Shown: one piece after another, positions 1 to 7,930 of the stretch
How positions within the stretch are numbered: position 1 is the first letter of the stretch
Layout of the letters: the number at the start of each line of letters is the position of its first letter
NCBI RefSeq assembly: GCF_038003525.1
Contig: NZ_JBBOPI010000001.1
Location: forward strand, 673,001-737,000
Length of the DNA stretch: 64,000 bases
From: Solibacillus sp. FSL H8-0538
GTDB lineage: Bacteria > Bacillota > Bacilli > Bacillales_A > Planococcaceae
Direction: 5' to 3'
Made by a program: the position numbers and the translations under genes
Notes under the pieces: generated by a model
The model's input: only the letters and a program-made list of their open reading frames with translations
Told to the model about the DNA's origin: nothing
Databases searched by the model: none

Positions 1-2
1 GT

Positions 3-242
3 GCGCCGTTAACACGTGCACAAATGGCGAAAATTTTAGTTGTTGCCTATGATTTAACAGGCACAACGGATACGAAATTCAAGGACGTTAGCAGTAAGCA
101 TTGGTCATATGAATATGTGCATACATTAGCTGCGAATAAGATTACCACTGGTTATGAAGACAATACATTCAAGCCAGGTGTCGAAGTTTCGCGTATGCAT
201 TTTAGCTTATTCCTATATCGAACAATTACGCAGCAACAATAA
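3..242 (+). CDS. SLH-domain protein, C-terminal end (partial, runs off the left edge)
   Basis: The reading frame is open to the window edge, so this is the 3' end of a larger gene and not a 72-residue protein starting at the internal ATG at 24. It encodes the end of one S-layer homology repeat (LTRAQMAKILVVAYDL) and then a complete one: FKDVSSKHWSYEYV, then ITTGYEDNTFKPG, then VSRMHFSLFLYR. The usual TRAQF of the last repeat is VSRMHF. SLH repeats bind pyruvylated secondary wall polysaccharide, which fits the csaB gene just downstream. C-terminal SLH repeats suggest a wall-anchored exported protein. The protein ends TITQQQ and is followed by a stem-loop split by an insertion. Confidence 0.85.
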   Translation, partial: APLTRAQMAKILVVAYDLTGTTDTKFKDVSSKHWSYEYVHTLAANKITTGYEDNTFKPGVEVSRMHFSLFLYRTITQQQ

Positions 243-364
243 TAAAACCTTTGCGGAAGTTTGCGAACGAAACATGCAACTTCGAGGGCACTGAAGAAGT
301 CTATAAAGTAGTTTAGCCAGTTCTTGAACGATGTCTTGTTCAAGAACTGGCTTTTTTCTTCGAT

Positions 365-500
365 GTCGTTGATTTCCGTTGCGGCGAACGCTTTTCTGGG
401 GGCGAGCCTTGAGCCGCTTCCCTCGCTGCGCTCAGTCCAGGGTCTCAAGCTGCTCGCTAATCCCCTAGAAGTCGTCGCCTCCACTCCAATCAACTTGTAT
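365..500. repeat. GC-rich palindromic core repeat, copy A
   Basis: This 136-bp GC-rich stretch runs from GATTTCCGTTGCGGCGAACG to CGCCTCCACTCCAATCAAC. It is an imperfect palindrome seen, with variable centre, at 16379-16580, 1110-1225, 22850-22965, 17030-17066 and 54810-54915. Open frames across it on both strands are composition artefacts. The sequence is far richer in G+C than its surroundings. Confidence 0.8.
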
Positions 501-620
501 TTGTTAGAAATGAATGCGTCATTCTCTCATCTAAAAAGAATGCTTCATTGTATTCTTAAAGGAACATATTAAAGGTAGTATTTCTAAATTTTTCCAATCC
601 AATAAACACTCAACTTTAGC

Positions 621-800
621 CTGTTTATGGCGTTTTACGATGTTAATGTGCCAAAAGATAACATGCTTTGCCAAATCAATGAACTTGATGATTTTTCATT
701 CATTTTAGAAGAGTTAAAAATAAAATATTGTTTAGACAACGGGTGGAACGCGATACATGATGTATCAGACGTCTACTTAGTGGAACCCTCAAAATACTGA
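621..800 (+). pseudogene. Transposase fragment, N-terminal part
   Basis: The frame reads FYDVNVPKDNMLCQINELDD, then FSFILEELKIKYCLDNG, then an abrupt junction to DVSDVYLVEPSKY and a stop. As recalled, this is the conserved N-terminus of IS1182-family transposases, with the segment between CLDNG and the SDV motif deleted in frame. No start codon with a ribosome binding site is visible and the catalytic DDE core is missing, so it cannot be active. Confidence 0.65.
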
Positions 801-840
801 ATAATTTAAGCAATTACCCGCAAATTACTACAAAGTAGAA

Positions 841-966
841 AAGAAGAATAGTGAATTGAAAAAGGAAACGGCATCGGGTCTATTGGGCATAGAAATTCAA
901 AGTGCCACAACGATATTTGCTGTCAAACTGAAACAAATATTAAAGCTACTGAATGAAAAAGAGTAA
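841..966 (+). pseudogene. Transposase fragment, C-terminal tail
   Basis: The frame reads SELKKETASGLLGIEIQSAT, then TIFAVKLKQILKLLNEKE and a stop. It resembles the end of the same kind of transposase as the fragment upstream, and a diverged, frame-damaged copy lies at 16856-16980. The middle of the gene is absent. Confidence 0.6.
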
Positions 967-1050
967 GGAATAGAGAAGGAAATAATTCATTTTCTGTTCA
1001 AAATTGAACAAGAAGTGAATTATTTTTAACTGAAAAAGATTCGTTATTAT

Positions 1051-1261
1051 TAGGGTCTTTACCAAAACATGTCCTTTACTTTAAAAGAAAGTGTACTACT
1101 TTATAGGCACATGGAACGGAAGGCGGCGACTCCTGCGGGAAAAGCGTGAGCCTTGAGACCCCGCACGAAGCGAAGCGGAGGAGGAGGCTCAAGCCACGCC
1201 CGCGGAAAGCGACCGCCTGGAGTGGAATGTGCTGTCAAGTTCAGATTTTGGTGTAGGGCCC
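1051..1261 (-). mobile_element. Small inverted-repeat element (MITE-like), nested copy B
   Basis: About 210 bp with imperfect terminal inverted repeats: GGGTCTTTACCAAAA at the left, and GGGCCCTACACCAAAA reading in from the right. It is flanked by ATTATT on both sides. The related sequence at 16977-17010 lacks it, which marks it as an insertion. Outer parts match the copy at 22814-23019 in the opposite orientation, while the GC-rich centre differs. There is no coding capacity. Confidence 0.75.
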
Positions 1262-1331
1262 ATTATTAAAATATAAGTTTTTCAGTGCCCTTTGCAACTT
1301 CCGCAGAGGTTTTTTCGTTTTAGAGACATTA

Positions 1332-1340
1332 TGCTATACT
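1332..1340 (+). promoter_or_regulatory. Candidate extended -10 promoter for csaB
   Basis: TGCTATACT is an extended -10 box (TGn plus TATACT). It lies about 20 bp beyond the split terminator and about 165 bp before csaB. No good -35 is visible. The leader to csaB (1341-1505) shows no recognisable riboswitch. Confidence 0.4.
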
Positions 1341-1505
1341 TGTAGCAGATAAAAGCAGTGTAGAATAAGCACGAACAACGCATGTAAACAATAGGTTCTG
1401 TTAAATCTATTTGTTGGTAGTTATTAATAAATAACATTGCACACTTGCTTGCAAATCAACAGCAGTGTTTAACAGCGCCAAAATAATAAAAGGATGTATG
1501 AAAAC

Positions 1506-2651
1506 GTGAAAATTGGAATTGTTGGTAACTACGGAAATGATAATAATGGGGATGAAGCAATTTTACTAAGCATCATCCGTCAACTGCAAAAAGTGTTTAA
1601 CATCCCGACTAAGAATTTAGTCGTATTTAGTAATAATCCACAGCAAACAGCGGACCGCTATGAGGTTGAAAGCTACCCGCTATATTATAAAAATGGCAAT
1701 GCCCCGAAAACATTTTTCAAAACGTATAAGGAAAATTCAAAAGTGGTGAAAAATCTGGATTTCGTTGTCATTGGTGGCGGCGGTATTTTAATGGATTTGT
1801 ACAAGCGTGAAGCACCGTTATATGGATCTTATGCGATGATGGCGAACAATGCGGGCGTACCCTATGTAGTATATGGCTGTGGTGCTGGTCCATTAAATAC
1901 GGGTCTAGGCAAATGGTTTATTCGTTATATGGCCAAACATGCAGAAAACATTTCAGTCCGTGATCCACAATCGCAAAAGCTATTGAAGTCAATTGGTGTG
2001 AAGCGTGACGTGCATGTTATTGGCGACCCTGCGTTTAGTTTAGAAGTAGCACGTACACAGTATAGCGAAGCACCGAAAAAGGTTGGTGTAACAGCTGTCC
2101 CTTATTACAACGCATCTTATTGGCCAACAGGGGACGAAACGCTGTATAACAACTACATTGACGGCATGGCGAAAAACCTAGACCATTTAGTAGCGGAGCA
2201 TCATGTAGAAATTACGTTCTTTGCGACAAAATATCCACAAGATGCAGATGTGACGAAAGAAATTCAACAGCGTATGCGACATGGTGCAACAGTAACCATT
2301 ATTGATGAAAACTTACCACCACAGCGCATTTTAGATTTAACTGCATCATTTGATGTGTTAGTTGGGACGCGCCTGCATTCACTAATTTTAGCAACGGATG
2401 CAAAAACGCCGATTATTGGGGTGTCTTACCATGTGAAGGTTAATGACTTTTTGCAAATGGCTGGTTTAGGCGACTATTCTTTACCGATTCATTCTTTACA
2501 TGAAACAGACGATCAATTTGCCAAGCTATTTAATCAAATGGCGACAAATTGGAACGGCGCGCAACAACTTGCTGCTACGACGAATGCTTCATTTAAAGAG
2601 AAATCAAGTCTTGGTGAACAGCTGTTAAAAGAAGGTGCTGCGAAGCGATGA
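1506..2651 (+). CDS. csaB: Polysaccharide pyruvyl transferase CsaB
   Basis: CsaB transfers pyruvate from PEP to secondary wall polysaccharide and so creates the ketal that SLH domains bind at the cell surface. The N-terminus reads VKIGIVGNYGNDNNGDEAIL, the usual family start, with the GGGGILMD loop near residue 90 and the C-terminal GTRLHSLILAT motif holding a conserved Arg-His pair. At 381 residues it has the family length. The GTG at 1506 is preferred because AAAAGG (1488-1493) abuts the alternative in-frame ATG at 1494 and would leave no spacing. Its stop overlaps the next start (ATGA), so the two are translationally coupled. The SLH gene upstream supports the role. Confidence 0.85.
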   Translation: MKIGIVGNYGNDNNGDEAILLSIIRQLQKVFNIPTKNLVVFSNNPQQTADRYEVESYPLYYKNGNAPKTFFKTYKENSKVVKNLDFVVIGGGGILMDLYKREAPLYGSYAMMANNAGVPYVVYGCGAGPLNTGLGKWFIRYMAKHAENISVRDPQSQKLLKSIGVKRDVHVIGDPAFSLEVARTQYSEAPKKVGVTAVPYYNASYWPTGDETLYNNYIDGMAKNLDHLVAEHHVEITFFATKYPQDADVTKEIQQRMRHGATVTIIDENLPPQRILDLTASFDVLVGTRLHSLILATDAKTPIIGVSYHVKVNDFLQMAGLGDYSLPIHSLHETDDQFAKLFNQMATNWNGAQQLAATTNASFKEKSSLGEQLLKEGAAKR

Positions 2652-3739
2652 AAAAAGTATTAGTCATTAGCAATATGTATCCGACCGAGGAGCATTTGGC
2701 TTACGGCATTTTCGTCAAAAATCAGGTCGAGCAACTTGAAGCTGAGGGTATTGAAACATTACTTGCCGTGAATACCAATCCTGCGACGGGCAAGAAAAAT
2801 GTACTGCTAAAGTATGCAAAATGGGCACTAAATGTAGGCAAGGTATTCCGGGCAAATAAACACGATATAGGCTTAACCCATAGTCATTATGTGTTCCCGA
2901 GCGGCTTGTTTAGCTATTATTTAAAGCAACGTCATAATATCCCCTATATCGTGACAGCGCATGGCGGAGATATTAATAAAATGGCGAAAAAAAGTGGACG
3001 CATTCGCGATTTAACGGAGAAAATATTGCAAAATGCAGATCATGTCATTGCGGTAGGAGAAGAGCTTGCACAAACGATTCAGCAAGACTTCCGAGTAGGA
3101 AAGGACCGCATTACGGTAATGAGCATGGGCATCGATCGTACCGTATTTGCAGAAGCACCGAATAAGGCTGAAGCTGCACAAAAACTTGGGATGGACCCAA
3201 CGAAAATCAATTTCTTATTTGTCGGCAATATTATTCGTGAAAAAGGTGTGGCGGAGCTCATTAAAGCGTTTAAGAAGCTAAACAGCAGCCAACCAAGTAA
3301 AGCCGAATTGTATTGTGTTGGTTCAACGAAGGACGTTAATTTTACTACGCAAGTAAAAGAGCTTGCAGTTGGGGAACCGGGGATTCATTTTATTGAGCCG
3401 ATGCCACAGCAAGAGCTTTCTGCGTATTTCAAAGCGGCCAATGTGTTTGTGCTGCCATCTTATATTGAAGGACTTGGGCTTGTTGCACTAGAGGCGATGA
3501 GTTGCGGGACGCCGGTTATTGCGTCAGATGTTGGCGGCCTTCATTATTTACTAGCTGATGAAGCGGGTGTATTAGTACCACCAAAAGACGAGATTCTACT
3601 GTATAATGTGCTGGCAAAAGTTGTCCAGGACTGCGGTCTTCAAGTAAACGAAGCGCAAGTGGAAGAGCTACTGCAAATACATGATGCAAAAACAATCATT
3701 ACGCGTTTAATCGCGCTCTATGGCAATTATTCAAAGTAA
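2648..3739 (+). CDS. GT4-type glycosyltransferase
   Basis: A 363-residue GT-B-fold glycosyltransferase of family 4. The N-terminal acceptor domain has the GIFVKNQVEQLEAEG helix. The C-terminal nucleotide-sugar domain begins at FVGNIIREKGVAELIKAF and carries the EGLGLVALEAMSCGTPVIAS signature near residue 271, including the E-x7-E pair. It overlaps csaB by 4 bp and lies 42 bp before a flippase. A role in assembling the secondary wall polysaccharide, or another exported glycan, on the inner face of the membrane is inferred from these neighbours. The exact sugar cannot be read from the sequence. Confidence 0.8.
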   Translation: MKKVLVISNMYPTEEHLAYGIFVKNQVEQLEAEGIETLLAVNTNPATGKKNVLLKYAKWALNVGKVFRANKHDIGLTHSHYVFPSGLFSYYLKQRHNIPYIVTAHGGDINKMAKKSGRIRDLTEKILQNADHVIAVGEELAQTIQQDFRVGKDRITVMSMGIDRTVFAEAPNKAEAAQKLGMDPTKINFLFVGNIIREKGVAELIKAFKKLNSSQPSKAELYCVGSTKDVNFTTQVKELAVGEPGIHFIEPMPQQELSAYFKAANVFVLPSYIEGLGLVALEAMSCGTPVIASDVGGLHYLLADEAGVLVPPKDEILLYNVLAKVVQDCGLQVNEAQVEELLQIHDAKTIITRLIALYGNYSK

Positions 3740-3780
3740 CTAGGCGCAAATGTGCTTTTCTAAAAGGAATGTGATTTAAG

Positions 3781-5292
3781 TTGAATCGAATTTTAAAAAT
3801 CGTTGGAGCGGTAGCAGTTATAAATATACTCGCTCGACTATTCGGCTTTCTCCGAGAAATTATTATCGGAGTTCAGTTTGGGACAACCGAACTTGCCGAT
3901 AGTATCATTAATGCATATACGATTCCCAACTTTATATACTTAGTAGTGGGTGGTGCATTCACAACCGCCTTCATTTCGATTTACCATAAAACGAATGCGT
4001 CGATTGAAGATTATATTCGTCGCACATTTACGACGATTGTATTGTCGATTACAGTTATTACGGTTGCGTTTATCGTGCTTGCGGATCCCATTTTACATTG
4101 GTATTTTAAAGAGAAAACAGAGGCAGAGTTTGAGGTATTAAAATCACTTTATATGTGGATGATGCCTTCGACGATTATGCTTGTGCTTTCGACATGGCTC
4201 AGTGGTGTACTTAATGTACAGGGGAAATATAATTTATCCAGTTTTTCCGTGCTCGTTTATAATTTATCGTTTTTAATTGTGTCAGTGGGCTTGTCACTAA
4301 TTATTGGGCCAGTTGGATATGGGGTTGGGGCATTAGTAGGCGCCTTCTTTATGTTCGGATTTTTAATTTATGGTGTGCGTAATGTCGACCATATGTCATT
4401 TAAGCTAAGCTTCATGCGAGCAGAGGATCAAAAGGAATTGTGGAAGGTAGCACTACCTATTATGCTTGGTGGTGCCACGGCACAAATGTATATTATGATT
4501 CAACGCTTCTTTACAAATGACTTAGCGGATGGTGTTGTATCAGCGATGAACTATGCAACGAAAATGTCGCAATTCCCGCAGGCTATTTTAATGACAGCTG
4601 TCACGACAGTCATTTTCCCGCTACTTAGTAAAAAAGAGGGCGAGGGCGATACGGCAGCGGTTAAGGGACTATATATTCGGGGGTTACGCTTACTTTACTT
4701 ACTCGTTATGCCGATTTCGGTGTATTTCTATTTCCAAGCAGAGCCCATCGTTAAAATTGTCTATGAATATAATAAATTTGATGCCGCTTCAACGGCAATG
4801 ACAGCACCGCTCGTACAAATTTTTAGTACGACGATGTTCTTCCTGGCAGCGAATTTATATGTGACGCGCTTCTATTACGCAAAAGGGAATTCCATGACAC
4901 CGGTTATTTTTAGTTTAATTACGGTGTTTGGGGTAAATATTGCGGTCATTATGGCTTTTATTGATGAGCTGGGTGCAGATGCGATTGCTTGGGGGACATT
5001 AGTAAGCGCAATCGTTAACTTCCTGCTACTTGTCCTAGTGTTACAAACGAAGTATAAGTTAAACATCGTGCAAAATAATTTAGGGCAGTACGTAAAATTC
5101 ATCCTTGTAACAATTGGATATATTGTAGTAACTGCAACTGTGAGTGAGTTTATTGTCATCGATCAAAAGTGGGTACATGTGATTGTGACGTTTATGCTAA
5201 CATTCATTGGTTATATTATTTTACTATTATTAATCAAGTTTTCTGAGTTTGATGATTTAATTAGGAAAGTAAAGAAGAAACTAGTTAAATAG
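3781..5292 (+). CDS. MurJ/MviN-like lipid-linked oligosaccharide flippase
   Basis: A 503-residue integral membrane protein with about 14 hydrophobic segments. It begins ILKIVGAVAVINILARLFGF and LREIIIGVQFG, the family start of MurJ/MviN flippases. Conserved features include the polar QFPQAILMTAVTTVIFPLLS segment mid-protein. It likely translocates undecaprenyl-linked glycan across the membrane. Given csaB and the glycosyltransferase directly upstream, export of secondary wall polysaccharide precursor is a reasonable alternative to lipid II flipping. Translation starts at TTG (3781), with AAAAGGAATG upstream. It is the last gene of the csaB operon, and a terminator follows at 5303. Confidence 0.75.
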   Translation: MNRILKIVGAVAVINILARLFGFLREIIIGVQFGTTELADSIINAYTIPNFIYLVVGGAFTTAFISIYHKTNASIEDYIRRTFTTIVLSITVITVAFIVLADPILHWYFKEKTEAEFEVLKSLYMWMMPSTIMLVLSTWLSGVLNVQGKYNLSSFSVLVYNLSFLIVSVGLSLIIGPVGYGVGALVGAFFMFGFLIYGVRNVDHMSFKLSFMRAEDQKELWKVALPIMLGGATAQMYIMIQRFFTNDLADGVVSAMNYATKMSQFPQAILMTAVTTVIFPLLSKKEGEGDTAAVKGLYIRGLRLLYLLVMPISVYFYFQAEPIVKIVYEYNKFDAASTAMTAPLVQIFSTTMFFLAANLYVTRFYYAKGNSMTPVIFSLITVFGVNIAVIMAFIDELGADAIAWGTLVSAIVNFLLLVLVLQTKYKLNIVQNNLGQYVKFILVTIGYIVVTATVSEFIVIDQKWVHVIVTFMLTFIGYIILLLLIKFSEFDDLIRKVKKKLVK

Positions 5293-5302
5293 TAATTAAA
5301 AT

Positions 5303-5346
5303 AGGTTTGGGTTCCGATTCTTTCATCGGAGTTCAAGCCTTTTATT
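5303..5346 (+). terminator. Terminator after the flippase gene
   Basis: The stem AGGTTTGGGTTCCGAT pairs with ATCGGAGTTCAAGCC and is followed by TTTTATTG. It closes the csaB operon. Confidence 0.7.
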
Positions 5347-5527
5347 GTTGTTGAAAACCTTAAATTACTCATAAATAATTTAAGCTTACTACTAAAAATG
5401 AGAAAATATGTTATTTTTATGGCGAAAACCTTTATTTTGAAAAAATTTTAATATATAATGAATGTGCAATATTTGGCAATTATAAAGTGCATAAACATCT
5501 AAAATAGAGAGATAAAGGTGGATAAAT

Positions 5528-6103
5528 ATGGCAAGAGGACGCAGAGTAAATTCAAGTGGAGAAAAAAGTAAGCAGTTATTATTGGAAAAAGCGATTGAGC
5601 AATTTTCAACTTATGGATACCATCAAACTAAAATTAGTGATATTGTGAAAGCGGCTAATTTAACGCAGCCAACTTTTTATTTGTACTTCAAAAGTAAAGA
5701 ATCGTTATTTAAAGATTTGAATGAGCAATTCCAAAATGATTTAGGCGAAGTTTTTTCAGATGGTTATACTGCTAAAAAAAATGACTCTAATGGAATGAAA
5801 AATCACATTCAAGAAAATCTTACACGCATATTTTCTTACTTTGTAGAAAATCCAAAATTAACGAAGATCGGATTTTATGAATCGGAGCAAGCGGCAGATG
5901 TGAAAGAAATGCTGGTCACTCGATTATTGAATGAAATTGAAAATGAACAACACCAAATAAATACGTTAACTCATGTAGATACGCGAATATTAGCGGACAG
6001 CTTACTAGGCTCGATGGAACGGTTGACGTGGACAACCTTATTGACGGAAAAATCGAACCCTGAGAAACTTTCTGAAGATATCGTTAATATTTACTTTGCA
6101 TAG
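5528..6103 (+). CDS. TetR/AcrR-family transcriptional regulator
   Basis: A 191-residue regulator. Residues 17-63 form the TetR DNA-binding domain: AIEQFSTYGYHQTKISDIVK, then AANLTQPTFYLYFKSKESLF. The C-terminal two thirds, a helical ligand and dimer domain, is not recognisable by family. AAAGGTGG precedes the ATG. It is a single gene between two terminators, so its target is not told by an operon. It could control itself or the convergent protease gene, but nothing in the sequence proves this. Ligand unknown. Confidence 0.85.
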   Translation: MARGRRVNSSGEKSKQLLLEKAIEQFSTYGYHQTKISDIVKAANLTQPTFYLYFKSKESLFKDLNEQFQNDLGEVFSDGYTAKKNDSNGMKNHIQENLTRIFSYFVENPKLTKIGFYESEQAADVKEMLVTRLLNEIENEQHQINTLTHVDTRILADSLLGSMERLTWTTLLTEKSNPEKLSEDIVNIYFA

Positions 6104-6130
6104 CAACGCAATAGTGTGCGATAAAAAAGA

Positions 6131-6158
6131 ACATGTCCAGTTCATTTACTGGACATGT
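6131..6158 (-). terminator. Terminator for the S41 protease gene (minus strand)
   Basis: Perfect inverted repeat ACATGTCCAG / CTGGACATGT with an 8-base loop. On the minus strand it is followed by TCTTTTTTATC, so it acts in that direction. Confidence 0.8.
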
Positions 6159-6161
6159 CAG

Positions 6162-6199
6162 AGTGTAGAAGTAGTCGGAATGTTGACTACCTCTACACT
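6162..6199 (+). terminator. Terminator for the tetR gene (plus strand)
   Basis: AGTGTAGAAGTAGTC pairs with GACTACCTCTACACT with one mismatch, and is followed by TTTATTTTTT on the plus strand. With the neighbouring hairpin it gives two one-way terminators placed back to back between convergent genes. Confidence 0.8.
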
Positions 6200-6200
6200 T

Positions 6201-7577
6201 TTATTTTTTGGGAGCTACTGTAATGTGAAGGTAGTAACCTCTTTTGATTTTCTTGCCGGATGCATCTTTAATCGTTGGGTGAATAATTAAAGCATACTCA
6301 CTACCAGCATTTAGCGGCTTTGTAGGCGTTATGATTAATTGACGGTCCTGTTGTGTAAACTTTGTTGCCACAGTATCGCCGCCTAATTCCACAAGCTCTA
6401 CGGCACCAGAAGCAACTAATTGTGTTAAGGAACCGTTAAAAGAAATGGCGAACGATTTAGTAGTGGGGACATTCAGTAAACTAGTTTTTTGTCTGTACGT
6501 TCGTAGTTGCTCTGTTATTGCATCTAAATGCGCTTGATAGAGCGGATTAGAAGTCGTCGTTATTGTCGGCTTCACACCGACATTATTAATGACGGTATTT
6601 GCTGGACCCATGAAATGGCCAATCGTTAATTTTAAATAACTGCCGTCAGAAAGCTCAAAGAAGGATTGCATAGAGCCCTTCCCGTATGTTTGCTCCCCGT
6701 ATAAAACAGCGGATTGCTGGTCAAGTAGTGCAGCTGCAGTCATTTCAGAAGAACTTGCACTAAAGCGATTGACGAGTAGTTTTGTATTTGCCGGAAACTT
6801 GACGGCTTGAGGGATTGCTTTTGCTACGGACGTGCCCGTTGCTAGCTTTAGTTTATAGGCATTCACTGCATTTGGAAACATTCCAATGAGCTGTTCAGCT
6901 GCTGTAACATAGCCGCCCCCATTATTTTGCAAATCTAAAATAAAGGAAGTCGCACCTTTACGCTTCAAACTTTTCACAGCTTTTGCTACAAGGCTTGCTG
7001 CATCATTGGAGAATGAGCTTAATGAAATATAACCGACATTCCCGTACAGTAATGAACTCGTTACATTTGGTAGTGAAAAAGCTTTTCGTTCAATTGTTTT
7101 TGTTTCACTGCTGCCATTTTGCTTTAGGAGTGTCAGTTTAACGGACGTATTTTCTTTTCCTAAAATAAGTGAGGATGCCTCCTGTACCGACATTGTCACA
7201 GTAGAGGTATTATTTACGGCCGTAATAACATCCCCAGCCTCAATGCCAGCCAGTTGCGCACTTGCACCTTCAATGACTTGTAAAATTAAAATGCCATTGT
7301 CGTGTTTTTCGATGACCACGCCAATGCCGACAGATGTTAAATCGACGGAATTGAGAAATTCTTCAAACTCATCGGCAGTAAAATAAGTAGAGTAAGGATC
7401 TAATAATTCGATGACCGACTCAATTGAGTTTGCCTTGTTCAAATTGCCATTCATATCCCCGACGTAATTATCGCGTACGTATTCTTTTACTTCATCTAGT
7501 GGACTAGCAAAAGTGGCTAGTGGAAAGGTTAATAACACTAAGCAAGTAAGGAACAAGGATAGTTGTCTTTTTATCAT
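6201..7577 (-). CDS. Exported S41-family C-terminal processing protease
   Basis: A 458-residue protease of the CtpA/Prc type. It has a signal peptide (LSLFLTCLVLLTFPLATFAS) and a PDZ domain around residues 85-160 (GIGVVIEKHDNGILILQVIE, AGIEAGDVITAVN). The catalytic domain holds the SASSSEM motif (Ser near residue 276) and YGKGSMQ (Lys near residue 300), the Ser-Lys dyad. The last 80 residues resemble an SbsA-type Ig-like segment (LNAGSEYALIIHP, DASGKKIKRGYYL), which is unusual for CtpA. The start at 7577 is chosen because AGGTG lies just upstream and a signal peptide follows; a longer frame to 7646 runs into a dispersed repeat. Role: processing of envelope proteins outside the membrane, substrate unknown. 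Confidence 0.8.
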   Translation of the reverse strand: MIKRQLSLFLTCLVLLTFPLATFASPLDEVKEYVRDNYVGDMNGNLNKANSIESVIELLDPYSTYFTADEFEEFLNSVDLTSVGIGVVIEKHDNGILILQVIEGASAQLAGIEAGDVITAVNNTSTVTMSVQEASSLILGKENTSVKLTLLKQNGSSETKTIERKAFSLPNVTSSLLYGNVGYISLSSFSNDAASLVAKAVKSLKRKGATSFILDLQNNGGGYVTAAEQLIGMFPNAVNAYKLKLATGTSVAKAIPQAVKFPANTKLLVNRFSASSSEMTAAALLDQQSAVLYGEQTYGKGSMQSFFELSDGSYLKLTIGHFMGPANTVINNVGVKPTITTTSNPLYQAHLDAITEQLRTYRQKTSLLNVPTTKSFAISFNGSLTQLVASGAVELVELGGDTVATKFTQQDRQLIITPTKPLNAGSEYALIIHPTIKDASGKKIKRGYYLHITVAPKK

Positions 7578-7603
7578 ACATTCACCTCTATTTTTTAAGT
7601 GGA

Positions 7604-7679
7604 TAAGAAAGTATACCTTTCCCATCCATATAAGTAAGGACATCAACTCACCTTATTTTGGATGAGTTGTGTCTTTCTG
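7604..7679 (+). repeat. 76-bp dispersed hairpin repeat, copy 1
   Basis: TAAGAAAGTATACCTTTCCC, then ATAAGTAAGGACATCAACTC, then the hairpin CAACTC...GAGTTG and GTGTCTTTCT. The same unit occurs at 53141-53216 and 60726-60800, with a partial reversed copy at 10541-10583. This copy sits in the 5' leader of the S41 protease gene. Confidence 0.75.
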
Positions 7680-7762
7680 ATAAATCTATTATATACATTA
7701 AAGACTAAATATTGGAACTATATGCGATGTAGGCGTTGTAGGTAAATAATATTGTTATTGAT

Positions 7763-7791
7763 TCTATAGTATTTTATACAGAAAATAACAA
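7763..7791 (-). promoter_or_regulatory. Candidate sigma-A promoter for the S41 protease
   Basis: On the minus strand TTGTTA (7791-7786) and TATAGA (7768-7763) are separated by 17 bp. The transcript would include repeat copy 1 in its leader. The remaining spacer (7680-7884) shows no gene. Confidence 0.4.
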
Positions 7792-7884
7792 ATGTATGCG
7801 TTGGTCAATTAGAAAATAACAAAAAGCAGTACAATGAATTGAATGTAGGAAATGAAAGAAGTGAACTACTATTTTAACATTAAA

Positions 7885-7928
7885 AAAAGCGTAGTCATTC
7901 TCCAATGTTGGAGAATGAACACGCTTTT
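7885..7928 (-). terminator. Terminator after brnQ
   Basis: On the minus strand AAAAAGCG, TTCATTCTCCA, loop, TGGAGAATGA and CGCTTTTTTT form a long stem directly after the brnQ stop codon. Confidence 0.85.
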
Positions 7929-7930
7929 TG

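Larger units (their letters stand above)
284..1292. mobile_element. Decayed IS1182-like element with target-site duplication
   Basis: The ends are inverted: GAGGGCACTGAAGAAG at the left and, read on the minus strand, AAGGGCACTGAAAAAC at the right. Both are flanked by the direct repeat TGCAACTTC. Inside are two fragments of one transposase, so this is an internally deleted, non-autonomous relic. Its left part carries a GC-rich palindromic core (about 365-500), and a second small element is inserted near its right end. Family assignment rests on recalled similarity of the transposase N-terminus to IS1182-type enzymes. Confidence 0.75.
245..1314 (+). terminator. Terminator of the SLH gene, split by an insertion
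   Basis: The left arm AAAACCTTTGCGGAAGTTTGC (245-264, read to its first 20 bases) and the right arm GCAACTTCCGCAGAGGTTTT (1294-1313, followed by more T) are complementary and would form a rho-independent terminator. They are now about 1 kb apart because a mobile element sits between them. The 9-bp sequence TGCAACTTC occurs at both edges of the insert (275-283 and 1293-1301). Confidence 0.6.

Noticed and set aside
152-572. Open frames on both strands (113 and 82 residues)
   Set aside because: They lie in a GC-rich palindromic repeat; near-identical peptides appear at 16331-16655 only because the repeat recurs. No ribosome binding site fits.
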